The notes: a model not told the origin generated them from the letters alone. Counted from the first letter of the stretch, positions 45,315 through 54,801 are shown. The stretch is 64,000 nt of DNA from an uncultured Lachnospiraceae bacterium (GCA_947173945.1 CAMWGV010000009.1:1-64000); one strand, 5' to 3'. Numbers and translations are program-made.

Positions 45315-46679
45315 ATGATTAGTATCAATGAAGTTATAGAAACAAACGAAATGATTCAGAAAATGAATCTGGATGTCAGAACGATTACAATGGGAATAAG
45401 CCTTCTTGACTGTGTTGGAAAGGATTTGAAGGAAACCTGTGATAAAATCTATGAAAAGATAACCACATCTGCCAAGGACCTTGTGACAACAGGGCAGGAT
45501 ATATCAAAAAAATATGGTATTCCAATTGTACATAAAAGAATATCAGTAACTCCGATAGCACTTGTGGGAGGTTCCGTGTGCAAAAGCTCCTCCGATTTTG
45601 TTGAGATAGCAAAAACACTTGATGCTGCGGCTGCAAAATGCGGAGTGAATTTCATAGGCGGTTATTCAGCACTTGTATCCAAAGGGATGACAGGGGCTGA
45701 CGAACTTTTAATACGTTCAATTCCTGAGGCACTTGCAGTTACATCAAAGGTGTGCAGTTCAATTAATACAGGCTCAACCAAAACCGGAATTAATATGGAT
45801 GCAGTAAAACTCATCGGTGAAATAATTCGTGAGACAGCTGAGCTTACAAAAGATGAAGGTTCTATCGGATGTGCGAAATTTGTCGTTTTTTGTAATGCAC
45901 CGGATGATAACCCATTCATGGCAGGAGCATTTCATGGTGTCACGGAAGCGGACAGAATAATTAACGTAGGCGTAAGTGGTCCCGGTGTTGTAAAAGCAGC
46001 AATTGAATCTGTTCGTGGAAAGGATTTTGAGGTACTTTGTGAAACAATAAAGAAAACAGCGTTTAAGATTACAAGAGTAGGACAGTTGGTTGCAAAGGAA
46101 GCATCAGACAGACTTGGTATTCCATTTGGTATTATAGATTTATCTCTTGCACCTACACCGGCAGTGGGTGACAGCGTAGGTGAAATATTGGAGGAAATCG
46201 GACTTGAGTATGCAGGTGCACCGGGAACTACGGCAGCGCTTGCCATGTTAAATGATCAGGTTAAAAAAGGTGGCGTAATGGCTTCTTCCTATGTGGGAGG
46301 CCTGAGTGGTGCATTTATTCCGGTAAGTGAGGATCAGAGGATGATAGATGCAGTTTCAGCAGGAGCACTTACACTTGAAAAGCTTGAGGCAATGACATGT
46401 GTATGTTCTGTGGGACTGGATATGATTGCCATACCGGGTGACACAAAGGCAACTACCATTTCAGGAATTATTGCGGATGAAATGGCGCTTGGCATGGTAA
46501 ACCAGAAGACAACTGCTGTAAGAATTATACCTGTTATAGGAAAGGATGTCGGTGACACTGTTGAATTTGGCGGTCTTTTGGGTTATGCGCCTATTATGCC
46601 TGTAAATAAATATTCGTGTGATGCATTTATAAACAGGGGCGGCAGAATCCCTGCACCAATTCATAGCTTTAAGAATTAA
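45315..46679 (+). CDS. UPF0210/DUF711 (PFL-like) protein
   Basis: A 454-residue protein of the DUF711 family, recognisable by '[13 protein letters not shown]' near the start, '[13 protein letters not shown]', '[13 protein letters not shown]' and '[11 protein letters not shown]'-like '[18 protein letters not shown]'. The fold is predicted to resemble pyruvate-formate-lyase barrels, but no glycyl radical site is evident and the role is unknown. It pairs with the ACT protein just upstream (22 bases), which may be a regulatory or ligand-binding partner. AAAGG lies upstream of the ATG. Confidence 0.9.
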   Translation: MISINEVIETNEMIQKMNLDVRTITMGISLLDCVGKDLKETCDKIYEKITTSAKDLVTTGQDISKKYGIPIVHKRISVTPIALVGGSVCKSSSDFVEIAKTLDAAAAKCGVNFIGGYSALVSKGMTGADELLIRSIPEALAVTSKVCSSINTGSTKTGINMDAVKLIGEIIRETAELTKDEGSIGCAKFVVFCNAPDDNPFMAGAFHGVTEADRIINVGVSGPGVVKAAIESVRGKDFEVLCETIKKTAFKITRVGQLVAKEASDRLGIPFGIIDLSLAPTPAVGDSVGEILEEIGLEYAGAPGTTAALAMLNDQVKKGGVMASSYVGGLSGAFIPVSEDQRMIDAVSAGALTLEKLEAMTCVCSVGLDMIAIPGDTKATTISGIIADEMALGMVNQKTTAVRIIPVIGKDVGDTVEFGGLLGYAPIMPVNKYSCDAFINRGGRIPAPIHSFKN

Positions 46680-46698
46680 GTAAAAAGGAGTTACCAAT

Positions 46699-48564
46699 AT
46701 GGCTCTTGCCCTAAAAGAACGAATTTTAATGAATATAGAAAAGCCTGCAAGGTACATAGGTAATGAGATTAACATGGTGAAGAAAAATCCTGGTGATGTG
46801 GATGTTAGAATTGCCATGTGTTTTCCTGATGTCTATGAGATTGGAATGTCATACCTTGGCATACAAATCATATATGATATGTTTAACAGGAGAGAGGATA
46901 CTTACTGTGAGAGGGTTTACAGTCCATGGCCGGATTTGGATAAAGTAATGAGAGAGGAGGATATACCTCTCTTTTCTCTTGAAACCCAATCTCCGATTAG
47001 GGATTTTGACATGCTGGGAATAACAATCCAGTATGAAATGTGCTATACAAATATATTGCAGGTTATAGATTTGTCAAAAATACCTATGCTTGCGAAGGAC
47101 AGGACAAAGGGCGACCCGCTTGTAATTGGTGGAGGACCATGTACAGTGAATCCGGAGCCGATTGCTGATTTTTTTGACATGTTTTATATTGGGGAGGCTG
47201 AAACCTCATATGATGAATTAATTGAACTTATAAAGGTATATAAGGCATCTGATATGACAAGGGAGGAGTTTTTGAGAAAGGCTTCCCATATTTCAGGTAT
47301 CTATGTGCCATCTTTGTATGATGTTGTCTACAATGATGATATGACGATAAAGAGTGTTTTACCGATTTATGATGATGTTCCGGCAAAGGTAAAACGACAG
47401 GTGGTCACGGATTTTAAAGAGGTGACTTATCCAATGAAGCCGGTAGTTCCTTATCTTCAGGCAACACAGGACAGGGTATGTCTTGAGGTAATGCGGGGCT
47501 GCATACGTGGATGCAGATTTTGTCAGGCGGGAATGATTTATCGTCCGACAAGACAGAAGGATGTTGAAATGCTTAAGCGCTATGCAAGACAAATGCTTGA
47601 TGGTACAGGATATGAGGAGATTTCCTTAAGCTCACTCAGTTCCAGTGATTACATGTATTTGGATGAGCTTTTGAATTACTTAATTTCGTTAAAAGAGACG
47701 GACCATGTCAATGTGTCGCTGCCATCCCTCAGAATCGATGCATTTTCGCTTGATGTTATGAGTAAGGTGCAGGATATAAAAAAGAGCTCTCTTACATTTG
47801 CTGCTGAGGCCGGTTCACAGAGACTCAGGGATGTTATAAATAAGGGAATAACCGAGGAAGATATAGTAAGCGGAAGCAGGCAGGCATTTATAGGTGGATG
47901 GGATAAGGTTAAGCTTTACTTTATGATGGGACTGCCTACAGAGCAGGATGAGGATTTACTTGGTATTGCACAGCTTGCGGAGAAAATATCCGAAGAATAT
48001 TTTGATGCGGTTCCAAAAGAAAAGAGGAACGGACGTGTTATGATAAATGCGTCCTCATCGTATTTTGTGCCAAAGCCGTTTACGCCTTTTCAGTGGGCTC
48101 CTATGATAAGTCCGGAGGAATATACAAGAAGGGCTTATTTTGTAAAGGATGCATTTATGGCACAGAAGAATAAGAAAAGCCTTAGATTCACATACCATGA
48201 TGCAGGAATATCCATTCTTGAGGGCGTTCTTGCAAGAGGCGATAGAAGACTTTGCAAAAGTATTTATGATATATACAAAAAAGGTGCCATATTTGATGCA
48301 TGGACCGAGTTTTTTAATATTGACAGATATATGGATACCTTTAAGGAAAATAATATTGACATGGATTTTTATACTGCACGTACAAGAAGGGATGATGAAG
48401 TTTTTCCGTGGGATCATATTGACGCAGGAGTTTCCAAAGACTTTCTTCTGAGAGAATGGAAAAAGGCAAATGAGGGTGTGGTCACTCCGAATTGCAGGAT
48501 GAACTGTCAGGGTTGCGGCTCTGCTGTGTACGGAGGAGGTGTCTGTTTTGAAGCTAAGAATTAA
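46699..48564 (+). CDS. Radical SAM protein, TIGR03960 type
   Basis: A 621-residue protein. Residues ~10-200 resemble the B12-binding-like domain of this group ('DVRIAMCFPDVYEIGMSYLG', 'VIGGGPCTVNPEPIADFFD'), and the radical SAM cluster is Cys-x3-Cys-x2-Cys in MRGCIRGCRFCQAG. A C-terminal Cys cluster 'CRMNCQGCGSAVYGGGVC' may hold another iron-sulfur centre. The gene overlaps the next by 17 bases; in other genomes the two are fused as one protein (TIGR03960 + TIGR03936). The reaction is unknown; position next to rng and ribosomal genes hints at RNA or ribosome modification. Confidence 0.88.
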   Translation: MALALKERILMNIEKPARYIGNEINMVKKNPGDVDVRIAMCFPDVYEIGMSYLGIQIIYDMFNRREDTYCERVYSPWPDLDKVMREEDIPLFSLETQSPIRDFDMLGITIQYEMCYTNILQVIDLSKIPMLAKDRTKGDPLVIGGGPCTVNPEPIADFFDMFYIGEAETSYDELIELIKVYKASDMTREEFLRKASHISGIYVPSLYDVVYNDDMTIKSVLPIYDDVPAKVKRQVVTDFKEVTYPMKPVVPYLQATQDRVCLEVMRGCIRGCRFCQAGMIYRPTRQKDVEMLKRYARQMLDGTGYEEISLSSLSSSDYMYLDELLNYLISLKETDHVNVSLPSLRIDAFSLDVMSKVQDIKKSSLTFAAEAGSQRLRDVINKGITEEDIVSGSRQAFIGGWDKVKLYFMMGLPTEQDEDLLGIAQLAEKISEEYFDAVPKEKRNGRVMINASSSYFVPKPFTPFQWAPMISPEEYTRRAYFVKDAFMAQKNKKSLRFTYHDAGISILEGVLARGDRRLCKSIYDIYKKGAIFDAWTEFFNIDRYMDTFKENNIDMDFYTARTRRDDEVFPWDHIDAGVSKDFLLREWKKANEGVVTPNCRMNCQGCGSAVYGGGVCFEAKN

Positions 48565-49279
48565 ATATGAAAAAACAGGAGTTTTAAGATTTATAGGACA
48601 TCTTGATGTAATGAGATATTTTCAGAAGGCAATAAGGCGGGCAAAGCTTGACGTGGCATATTCAAAGGGATTTTCACCACATCAGATTATATCCTTTGCA
48701 GCTCCGATGCCGCTTGGAATGACATCCTCAGGTGAGTATTTTGATGGAGAATTTGTATCGGTTACAACTGCACAGGATATGATAAAAAAACTCAACGACA
48801 CGATGGCAGACGGCATTAAGGTACTGGATATAACAATGCTTCCTGACAACGCTAAAAACTCAATGTCCGTTGTATCAGCATCTGATTACTTCATATATAC
48901 CAATGAGGAATGTGAAAATGATTATATGGAAAGGCTGATTTCCAAGATAGATACATTAAAGCAGCTTGAGCATGTTGAGGTGCTGAAAAAGACAAAGTCC
49001 AAGGAAGAAATGTCAGATATAAAACCATATATATATGAAATTAAGGAAATGCATTACACCATTACTGAAAATATGCAAAGTGAGAACAAAAGAGGAATCT
49101 ATATGCTGCTTGCGTCGGGAAGCAGGATGAATATAAAGCCGGAGTCTGTCATAGGTGCGCTTGCAAAGCTTGCAGATGTAGAATACGATGCTTATGATTA
49201 TAGAATACACAGGGTTGAGACATATATGGGTGAAAGAAATTGCTTAGAGCCGCTCTCAAGGGCAGGAGAGCCGTTTTAG
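48548..49279 (+). CDS. DUF2344 / TIGR03936 protein
   Basis: A 243-residue protein of the TIGR03936/DUF2344 type: 'LRIKYEKTGVLRFIGHLDVM' at the start and 'YSKGFSPHQIISFAAPMPLGM' after it. I choose TTG at 48548, which gives the family start MKLRIKYEKTG and is eight bases from GAGGAGG; GTG at 48539 is almost inside that site. It overlaps the radical SAM gene by 17 bases and is usually its partner or fused to it. It precedes the RNase E/G gene, a conserved order in Clostridia. Its biochemical role is not known. Confidence 0.9.
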   Translation: MKLRIKYEKTGVLRFIGHLDVMRYFQKAIRRAKLDVAYSKGFSPHQIISFAAPMPLGMTSSGEYFDGEFVSVTTAQDMIKKLNDTMADGIKVLDITMLPDNAKNSMSVVSASDYFIYTNEECENDYMERLISKIDTLKQLEHVEVLKKTKSKEEMSDIKPYIYEIKEMHYTITENMQSENKRGIYMLLASGSRMNIKPESVIGALAKLADVEYDAYDYRIHRVETYMGERNCLEPLSRAGEPF

Positions 49280-49306
49280 TGTTGTATGGATTAGCGGGGT
49301 TTTTAA

Positions 49307-50497
49307 ATGGATACTAAATTTGTAATAACAAAAATAAAAGGAATATCAGTGGGTTGTACAATTGAAAATGGAACACCTACAGATATAAGATGCTACGAAG
49401 ATGACTCTATGATTGGAAACATTTACGTGGCTAAGGTATCGAATATAGTAAAAAATATTAATGCCGCATTCGTTAATATTAAAAACGGTGTAAGCTGCTA
49501 TCTGCCGCTTGAGGAATATAATGGGGAAAAACCACTTAAGGCTGGACATGAAATTATTGTGCAGGTTATAAGAGATGGAATGAAGACAAAACAGCCTACG
49601 GTTACAACAAATATATCAATCAATGGTGAATATTCGGTAATACGTTGTGGTGGTTCCGTTGGTGTGTCTTCAAAAATAAAGGGAGAAAAATTAAGAGGAC
49701 GGCTTAAGGAACTGGCAAAAAGTGCACTTAATGATGTAAGCGCAAAGGGACTAAACAACAATATAAAATATGGTGTTGTATTCCGGACAAAGGTTGCGGA
49801 TTTTTTCCCAGATGATATCAGTGAAGAGGATGAAAAAAAATACGAGGAAGTTTTGTATAATGATGTAAAAGAAACCATTCAATATTTGGATGATATGCTT
49901 TACAAAGCTAAATATATGACACTTTACTCCGTGATAAGAACAAGTAAGGCATATATTAAGGATTTGGCAGGCATGCGTGGTAATGTAACAGTTATTACAG
50001 ATGATAAGGAAATATATGATGATATTGTCAGTCAGGATCTTATACCTGACATTAAGCTGTATCAGGATGAAATGATTTCCTTAGACTCATTTTACGGTAT
50101 AAGCAGAACAATTGAAAAGAGTCTGCAAAAAAAGGTATATCTTAAGTCAGGGGGATATCTGATTATCGAAAATACAGAGGCGATGACTGTCATAGATGTA
50201 AACAGTGGTAAGGCAATTAACAGTAGGAATAAGGAGGATGAATTCTACAAATTAAATATGGAAGCAGTTTATGAGATTGGGAAACAGTTGAAGCTGCGAA
50301 ATTTAAGTGGAATTGTAATTATAGATTTTATAAGTATGAAATCAACGGAAAATCAGATTTTACTTGTGGATGAGCTGAAAAAGGCCACTGCATCAGACTA
50401 TGTGGGCGTAAATGTTGTTGATATTACAAGGCTTGGGCTTGTGGAGCTTACAAGGAAAAAACTTAGAAAGCCGTTACACGAGGTTTTTTCAAATTAG
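49307..50497 (+). CDS. rng: Ribonuclease E/G family protein, short form
   Basis: A 396-residue ribonuclease. An embedded S1-like domain (~35-110; 'NIYVAKVSNIVKNINAAFVNI') is followed by the catalytic domain with the two metal aspartates in MTVIDVNSG and GIVIIDFISM. It stops soon after 'RLGLVELTRKKLRKPL', just where the zinc-link Cys pair and small domain of RNase E/G begin in the longer proteins; no such Cys motif follows in any frame. It likely matures ribosomal RNA and turns over mRNA. The ribosome site (GCGGGG) is weak. Gene order radical SAM-DUF2344-rng-(rplU) is conserved. Confidence 0.92.
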   Translation: MDTKFVITKIKGISVGCTIENGTPTDIRCYEDDSMIGNIYVAKVSNIVKNINAAFVNIKNGVSCYLPLEEYNGEKPLKAGHEIIVQVIRDGMKTKQPTVTTNISINGEYSVIRCGGSVGVSSKIKGEKLRGRLKELAKSALNDVSAKGLNNNIKYGVVFRTKVADFFPDDISEEDEKKYEEVLYNDVKETIQYLDDMLYKAKYMTLYSVIRTSKAYIKDLAGMRGNVTVITDDKEIYDDIVSQDLIPDIKLYQDEMISLDSFYGISRTIEKSLQKKVYLKSGGYLIIENTEAMTVIDVNSGKAINSRNKEDEFYKLNMEAVYEIGKQLKLRNLSGIVIIDFISMKSTENQILLVDELKKATASDYVGVNVVDITRLGLVELTRKKLRKPLHEVFSN

Positions 50498-50549
50498 ATA
50501 AATAATATATTTTATTTTTGAGAAATATCATTGGTTACGGAGGATAAAT

Positions 50550-51368
50550 ATGTTTCATTACGACCTGTTTCAATGGGTGGGGTTTTTCATACTTTACTGC
50601 CTTATAGGATGGATTGGAGAAAGCATTTACGTTTCAATTGAACATAAGAAGTGGGTAAACCGTGGTTTTTTGCATGGACCATTCCTGCCAATTTACGGTT
50701 TTGGTGCAATTATAATTCTTTTTTCCACCCTGCCTGTGAGGGATAACGTAATTTTAACATTTCTTCTGGGTATGCTTGGCGCTACGGTACTTGAATATGT
50801 TACGGGATATGTAATGGAGCAGATATTTCATGTAAAATATTGGGACTATACATATGAGCCTTTAAACCTAAATGGGTATATATGTTTGGGATGCTCACTT
50901 ACATGGGGAATATGTGCAATCCTGCTTACACAGCTTATTCATAAGCCTGTGGAAAGAATTTTGTTTCATATGCCAAATATGGTGCTTTCTATATGTGATA
51001 TGGTTTTTACTGCCTATTTCATTTGGGATGTTATAACATCTGCACAGGAGGCATTTGACCTTAAGAAGATGATACTTGCAAATGAGGATGTGCAAAGGCT
51101 TCAAAAGAGGCTTGATGTTATCATAGCTGTAACGGAGGATGATAAGGCAAGGCTTGAGGAGCGCATTGCAGAGATAAAGCTTGAAAAAAGGGCTGAGATA
51201 GAATATATAAAGGATAAAATTGAAGCTGCAAGAGAGCGTATGAAAGAAAACTACGGCAAGTCGGGAAAAAGGGCATATCACATTTTGAAGCGTAATCCGG
51301 GAGCAACATCAAAAAGGCATGGGCTTGGTTTTGATGCAATACGGGAAATCATTGGAAAGTTTAAATAA
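50550..51368 (+). CDS. Putative ABC transporter permease, CmpB/PF06541 type
   Basis: A 272-residue membrane protein. Five or so helices lie within residues 1-165 (for example 'VGFFILYCLIGWIGESIYV'), with 'GFLHGPFLPIYGFGAI' and 'EYVTGYVMEQIFHVKYWDYT' typical of PF06541 proteins. The last ~100 residues are a charged, coiled-coil-like cytoplasmic tail. The family is called 'putative ABC transporter permease' but no ATPase is adjacent, so a transport role is doubtful. The frame continues without a stop for 31 codons after the TAA, see findings. GGAGG precedes the ATG. Confidence 0.82.
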   Translation: MFHYDLFQWVGFFILYCLIGWIGESIYVSIEHKKWVNRGFLHGPFLPIYGFGAIIILFSTLPVRDNVILTFLLGMLGATVLEYVTGYVMEQIFHVKYWDYTYEPLNLNGYICLGCSLTWGICAILLTQLIHKPVERILFHMPNMVLSICDMVFTAYFIWDVITSAQEAFDLKKMILANEDVQRLQKRLDVIIAVTEDDKARLEERIAEIKLEKRAEIEYIKDKIEAARERMKENYGKSGKRAYHILKRNPGATSKRHGLGFDAIREIIGKFK

Positions 51369-51460
51369 AATCCGTCAGTAAATAATAGACATACCGTAAA
51401 AGGGCAAGAAAGAATTGATAAAGTAAGGCATGAATTACGGCAGGAAATTATTGAGAAATA

Positions 51461-51489
51461 TTAACTGCTTTGTAGTACCAAAGTATAAT
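51461..51489 (+). promoter_or_regulatory. Possible promoter before the 51527 gene
   Basis: TTAACT (51461-51466) and TATAAT (51484-51489) are 17 bases apart within the 158-base gap. The -35 is one base off consensus. The gene begins 38 bases downstream. Confidence 0.5.
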
Positions 51490-51526
51490 TTTTATAGGAG
51501 TATATATATTGCAAAGGGGGAAATAA

Positions 51527-52339
51527 ATGAACAATAAGCATAGCATATACTATAAATATAGTGCAGAAGAGAGTGTAAGACTGCATTATGGATTGGTGAT
51601 ATTGAATTGTGTGGTGTTTGGCGGAGGTACTATTGCGGCTTTATGGCTTTTTGTGTTTCGGGAAAGTTGGATATATTTGATATTTGCTTCGTTTTGCATT
51701 CTTCTCTATTTCATATTGCGTCGTGTTCCGGCTGATGCTTTAGGAGGTGTTCTTTATATAGATTGTGACACCGTAAAGATGAAGGATATATGTTATATAA
51801 TAGAAAATAAAGTTAAAGTAGAACAAGCTAAAATTATATGGAGAATGTTAAGGGGACAGGCATCTTCCTTTATATCGGGCTGTGAGCAGGAAAGCTTTGA
51901 ATTACTGCAAACCTGCAAGAAGTATAAAATGTCGGTTGGGTATGAAATATTTTATTTATCTTTATGTATGAGGCATTATGCACGGACAGAAGAGTGGGAA
52001 AACTATCAAGAGATTAAGGAAAAGCTATATAATTTGATTATGTCACAAGAGCTTTCCTCCAAACAAAGACAGGTGTACGAGCGGTATATGAAAGCAAATG
52101 AAGCGGGGGAAAAATACCGTACAGGGGAATTTGAGGAAGCGCGCAATTTGTATCAGGAATTGTTGGATGAAACGAAAAGCAATATGTTAATTAAAGTTTT
52201 GATACATAAACAGTTGTATGAGATTGATATGAAAGAGGGCAATCATGAGAGTGCAAAGCAACATCTTATATTTGTAGCACAAAATGGAGGTACAACTTAT
52301 ATGGCAGAAGAAGCAAAACTTTTGATTAAAAACGCTTGA
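51527..52339 (+). CDS. Unknown membrane protein with TPR-like tail
   Basis: A 270-residue protein I do not recognise. Two close membrane helices (~22-44 and ~48-66) form a hairpin, ending with RRVPADALGG. The rest is helical and probably TPR-like, with 'NEAGEKYRTGEFEEARNLYQELL' resembling one repeat and 'YEIDMKEGNHESAKQHL' another. There is no catalytic motif. It lies between the PF06541 gene and the rplU leader, in a position that varies between genomes. GGGGG lies upstream of the ATG. Confidence 0.7.
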   Translation: MNNKHSIYYKYSAEESVRLHYGLVILNCVVFGGGTIAALWLFVFRESWIYLIFASFCILLYFILRRVPADALGGVLYIDCDTVKMKDICYIIENKVKVEQAKIIWRMLRGQASSFISGCEQESFELLQTCKKYKMSVGYEIFYLSLCMRHYARTEEWENYQEIKEKLYNLIMSQELSSKQRQVYERYMKANEAGEKYRTGEFEEARNLYQELLDETKSNMLIKVLIHKQLYEIDMKEGNHESAKQHLIFVAQNGGTTYMAEEAKLLIKNA

Positions 52340-52355
52340 TTACATAAATTCCCCC

Positions 52356-52384
52356 TTGACTTTACACCTGCAAGATGCTATATT
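52356..52384 (+). promoter_or_regulatory. Promoter of rplU-prp-rpmA
   Basis: TTGACT (52356-52361) and TATATT (52379-52384) are separated by 17 bases, directly before the L21 leader. Confidence 0.78.
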
Positions 52385-52387
52385 ATG

Positions 52388-52463
52388 TGGGTATGCCGCA
52401 CAGTGAGGTAAAAGTCTGCCATTTTGTAGCACCGAAGCTGGCGAGTAATGATAATAGGAGGTA
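52388..52463 (+). promoter_or_regulatory. L21 ribosomal protein leader
   Basis: The untranslated region before rplU contains the conserved bits of the L21 leader RNA: a GCCGCACAGTGAGG segment, a hairpin region around AGTCTGCCATTTTGTAGC, then ACCGAAGCTGGCGAGTAATG just before the ribosome site AGGAGGT. This RNA family is found upstream of rplU in Firmicutes and is thought to mediate autoregulation by L21. Confidence 0.82.
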
Positions 52464-52468
52464 ACCAT

Positions 52469-52774
52469 ATGTACGCAGTTATAGCAACAGGCGGTAAGCA
52501 GTACAAGGTAGCTGAAGGAGATATCATTAAGGTTGAGAAGCTTAATGCAGAGGAAGGCTCTGAGGTATCATTTGATGTTGTTGCAGTAAACACTGACAAG
52601 GATATGATTTGTGGTGAGGATTGCAAGAAGGCTTCAGTAAAGGCAACTGTTCTTGGCGAAGGTAAGGGCAAGAAGGTTGTTGTATACAAGTACAAGAGAA
52701 AGACCGGCTATCACAAGAAGCAGGGTCACAGACAGCCTTATACTCAGGTTAAGATTAAAGCTATCAACGCTTAA
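52469..52774 (+). CDS. rplU: 50S ribosomal protein L21
   Basis: A 101-residue ribosomal protein: MYAVIATGGKQYKVAEGD at the start and 'YKRKTGYHKKQGHRQPYT' near the end are diagnostic. The ATG at 52469 with AGGAGGT six bases upstream is the true start; an ATG at 52448 lies within the leader. It is first in the rplU-prp-rpmA operon. Confidence 0.98.
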   Translation: MYAVIATGGKQYKVAEGDIIKVEKLNAEEGSEVSFDVVAVNTDKDMICGEDCKKASVKATVLGEGKGKKVVVYKYKRKTGYHKKQGHRQPYTQVKIKAINA

Positions 52775-52785
52775 TTATTTATAGT

Positions 52786-53112
52786 ATGATTAAGGCAGTA
52801 TTTTACAGAAATCCTGACAAGACATATATGGGGTTTTCACTTGAGGGACATGCAGGTTATGCAGCAAAGGGCAGGGATATCCTTTGTTCGGCGGTTACGG
52901 CATTATCCTTTAACACAGTCAATTCCATAGAAGCTTTAACTGACAATAAAACAAAGGTTGAGGCTGAACGTTCAGGAAGTCTGAAATTCAGATTCGAGTC
53001 CCCATCAGATGATAAGGGGCAGTTACTTATTCAATCACTTGTTTTAGGTCTTACGGATTTATACAAGGAGTATGGTGATAGGTTTATAGGAATATACTTC
53101 AAGGAGGTGTAA
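52786..53112 (+). CDS. prp: Ribosomal-processing cysteine protease Prp
   Basis: A 108-residue protease of the YsxB/Prp family. The catalytic dyad is His22 (GHAGYAAKG) and Cys34 (DILCSAV). It removes the N-terminal extension of L27 encoded by the next gene, a step needed for ribosome assembly in Firmicutes. It lies 11 bases after rplU and two bases before rpmA. No Shine-Dalgarno is visible before its ATG (TTATTTATAGT), so it may be poorly translated, which would suit an enzyme needed in small amount. Confidence 0.96.
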   Translation: MIKAVFYRNPDKTYMGFSLEGHAGYAAKGRDILCSAVTALSFNTVNSIEALTDNKTKVEAERSGSLKFRFESPSDDKGQLLIQSLVLGLTDLYKEYGDRFIGIYFKEV

Positions 53113-53114
53113 CT

Positions 53115-53405
53115 ATGTTAAGAATGGATTTACAGTTCTTTGCTCATAAGAAGGGTGTTGGTTCTACTAAGAACGGCAGAGATTCTGAGGCAAAGAGACT
53201 TGGTGCTAAAAGAGCAGATTGTCAGTTTGTAAAGGCTGGTAATATTTTATACAGACAGCGTGGAACCAAGATTCATCCTGGTGTGAATGTTGGACGTGGT
53301 GGTGACGATACTTTATTTGCGCTTGTAGATGGTGTTGTAAAGTATGAGAGAAAGGGCAGAGACAAGAAGCAGGTTTCTGTCTATCCCGTAGCATCAGCAG
53401 AATAA
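53115..53405 (+). CDS. rpmA: 50S ribosomal protein L27 with cleavable extension
   Basis: A 96-residue protein with the N-terminal extension MLRMDLQFF ahead of AHKKGVGST. This matches the Firmicutes cleavage site, where Prp cuts after the FF pair so that the mature protein starts with Ala10 near the peptidyl transferase centre. '[26 protein letters not shown]' type features follow in the body. AAGGAGGTG upstream is very strong, in contrast to prp before it. A terminator follows at 53412. Confidence 0.97.
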   Translation: MLRMDLQFFAHKKGVGSTKNGRDSEAKRLGAKRADCQFVKAGNILYRQRGTKIHPGVNVGRGGDDTLFALVDGVVKYERKGRDKKQVSVYPVASAE

Positions 53406-53411
53406 TTTATG

Positions 53412-53454
53412 AAAAAGCTGTTGTACCGGCTGTCCGGTGTGACAGCTTTTTTAC
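53412..53454 (+). terminator. Intrinsic terminator after rpmA
   Basis: AAAAAGCTGT (53412-53421) pairs with ACAGCTTTTT (53442-53451). Inside, ACCGG (53425-53429) and CCGGT (53434-53438) form a further stem. A T run follows. No clear promoter was seen between it and obg, so some readthrough probably feeds obg. Confidence 0.85.
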
Positions 53455-53490
53455 TTAGTAGGAAACGAAGAAAACAGGAGGCACTGACAA

Positions 53491-54783
53491 ATGTTTGCAG
53501 ATAGAGCGAAAATATTTATAAGATCCGGAAAAGGTGGAGACGGACATGTATCATTCAGACGTGAGTTGTATGTGCCAAATGGAGGTCCGGATGGCGGAGA
53601 TGGCGGAGACGGCGGAGACGTTATATTTGTAGTTGATCCCGGTTTAAATACATTAACGGATTTCAGACATGTAAGAAAATATAAGGCAGAGGATGGAGAG
53701 GAAGGTGGGAAACGAAATTGTCATGGTGCCAATGGTAAAGACGTGATTTTAAAGGTTCCTGCCGGTACTGTTGTAAAGGATTTTGAGACAGGTAAGGTAA
53801 TACTTGACATGTCAAATAAGACTGAGCCTGTAACGTTGTTAAAGGGTGGAAGAGGCGGAAAAGGAAACAGACAGTATGTCACTGCTGTAATGCAGGCACC
53901 AAAGTATGCGCAGCCTGGCAAGCCTGCAAAGGAGCTTTGGGTTACGTTGGAGCTTAAGATGATTGCGGATGTGGGACTTGTTGGCTTTCCCAATGTTGGC
54001 AAATCAACATTTCTCTCAAGAGTTACAAATGCAAAGCCTAAAATAGCAGATTACCATTTTACGACATTGACACCAAATCTGGGAGTTGTTGATTTAGGTG
54101 AGAAAAATGGCTTTGTGATTGCAGATATTCCGGGAATCATTGAGGGAGCTTCCGAAGGAGTGGGACTTGGAATAGAGTTTTTAAGACATATTGAAAGAAC
54201 CAAGGTTTTAATTCATATCGTAGATGCGGCATCTGTGGAAGGCAGAGATCCCATCGTTGACATTGAAGCAATAAATAAAGAATTAAAGTCATATAATGAA
54301 CAGCTCGCTTCAAGACCACAGGTAATAGCAGCAAATAAATGTGATGCACTTTCGCCTGAGGATTATGAGACTGTCATTACACTTATGCGTGAGGAGTATG
54401 AGCCTAAGGGTATAAAGGTTTTTCCTATATCTGCAGTTTCCGGTAAAGGTCTTAATGAATTGTTATGGTATGTGAATGACCTTGTAAAGTCGGCACCGGA
54501 TGAGGTTATAGAGTTTCTACCGGAAATAGATATTTCAACAATGGATGATCCGGATTTACCATTTGAGGTTACAAAGTCTCCGGATACAGAACATTTATTT
54601 ATTGTAGAAGGACCGAGAATAGAGAGAATGCTTGGATATACCAATCTGGAATCTGAAAAGGGATTTGCATTTTTCCAAAAATTTCTTAAGGATAACGGAA
54701 TTCTGGATATGCTTGAGGAGCTGGGAATTGAGGAAGGAGATACTGTAAAGCTTTATGGTCTTGAATTTGACTACTATAAATAA
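53491..54783 (+). CDS. obg: GTPase Obg
   Basis: A 430-residue ribosome-associated GTPase. The glycine-rich Obg fold (~1-158) shows 'GGPDGGDGGDGGDVIF' and 'GGRGGKGNRQY'. The G domain (~159-330) has G1 GFPNVGKST, 'FTTLTPNLGVV', 'DIPGIIEGASEG' and NKCD. The C-terminal OCT domain (~350-430) reads 'LPFEVTKSPDTEHLFIVEGP' and is common in Firmicutes. It supports 50S assembly and stress control. The rplU-prp-rpmA-obg order is conserved; here the usual next gene yhbY is displaced by an unknown gene. Confidence 0.97.
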   Translation: MFADRAKIFIRSGKGGDGHVSFRRELYVPNGGPDGGDGGDGGDVIFVVDPGLNTLTDFRHVRKYKAEDGEEGGKRNCHGANGKDVILKVPAGTVVKDFETGKVILDMSNKTEPVTLLKGGRGGKGNRQYVTAVMQAPKYAQPGKPAKELWVTLELKMIADVGLVGFPNVGKSTFLSRVTNAKPKIADYHFTTLTPNLGVVDLGEKNGFVIADIPGIIEGASEGVGLGIEFLRHIERTKVLIHIVDAASVEGRDPIVDIEAINKELKSYNEQLASRPQVIAANKCDALSPEDYETVITLMREEYEPKGIKVFPISAVSGKGLNELLWYVNDLVKSAPDEVIEFLPEIDISTMDDPDLPFEVTKSPDTEHLFIVEGPRIERMLGYTNLESEKGFAFFQKFLKDNGILDMLEELGIEEGDTVKLYGLEFDYYK

Positions 54784-54801
54784 TATAGGGAGAAAAAGCA
54801 G

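Noticed and set aside
51430..51537. 35-codon small ORF before the 51527 gene
   Set aside because: There is no clear ribosome site, it overlaps the proposed promoter and the start of the next gene, and the sequence is not recognisable.
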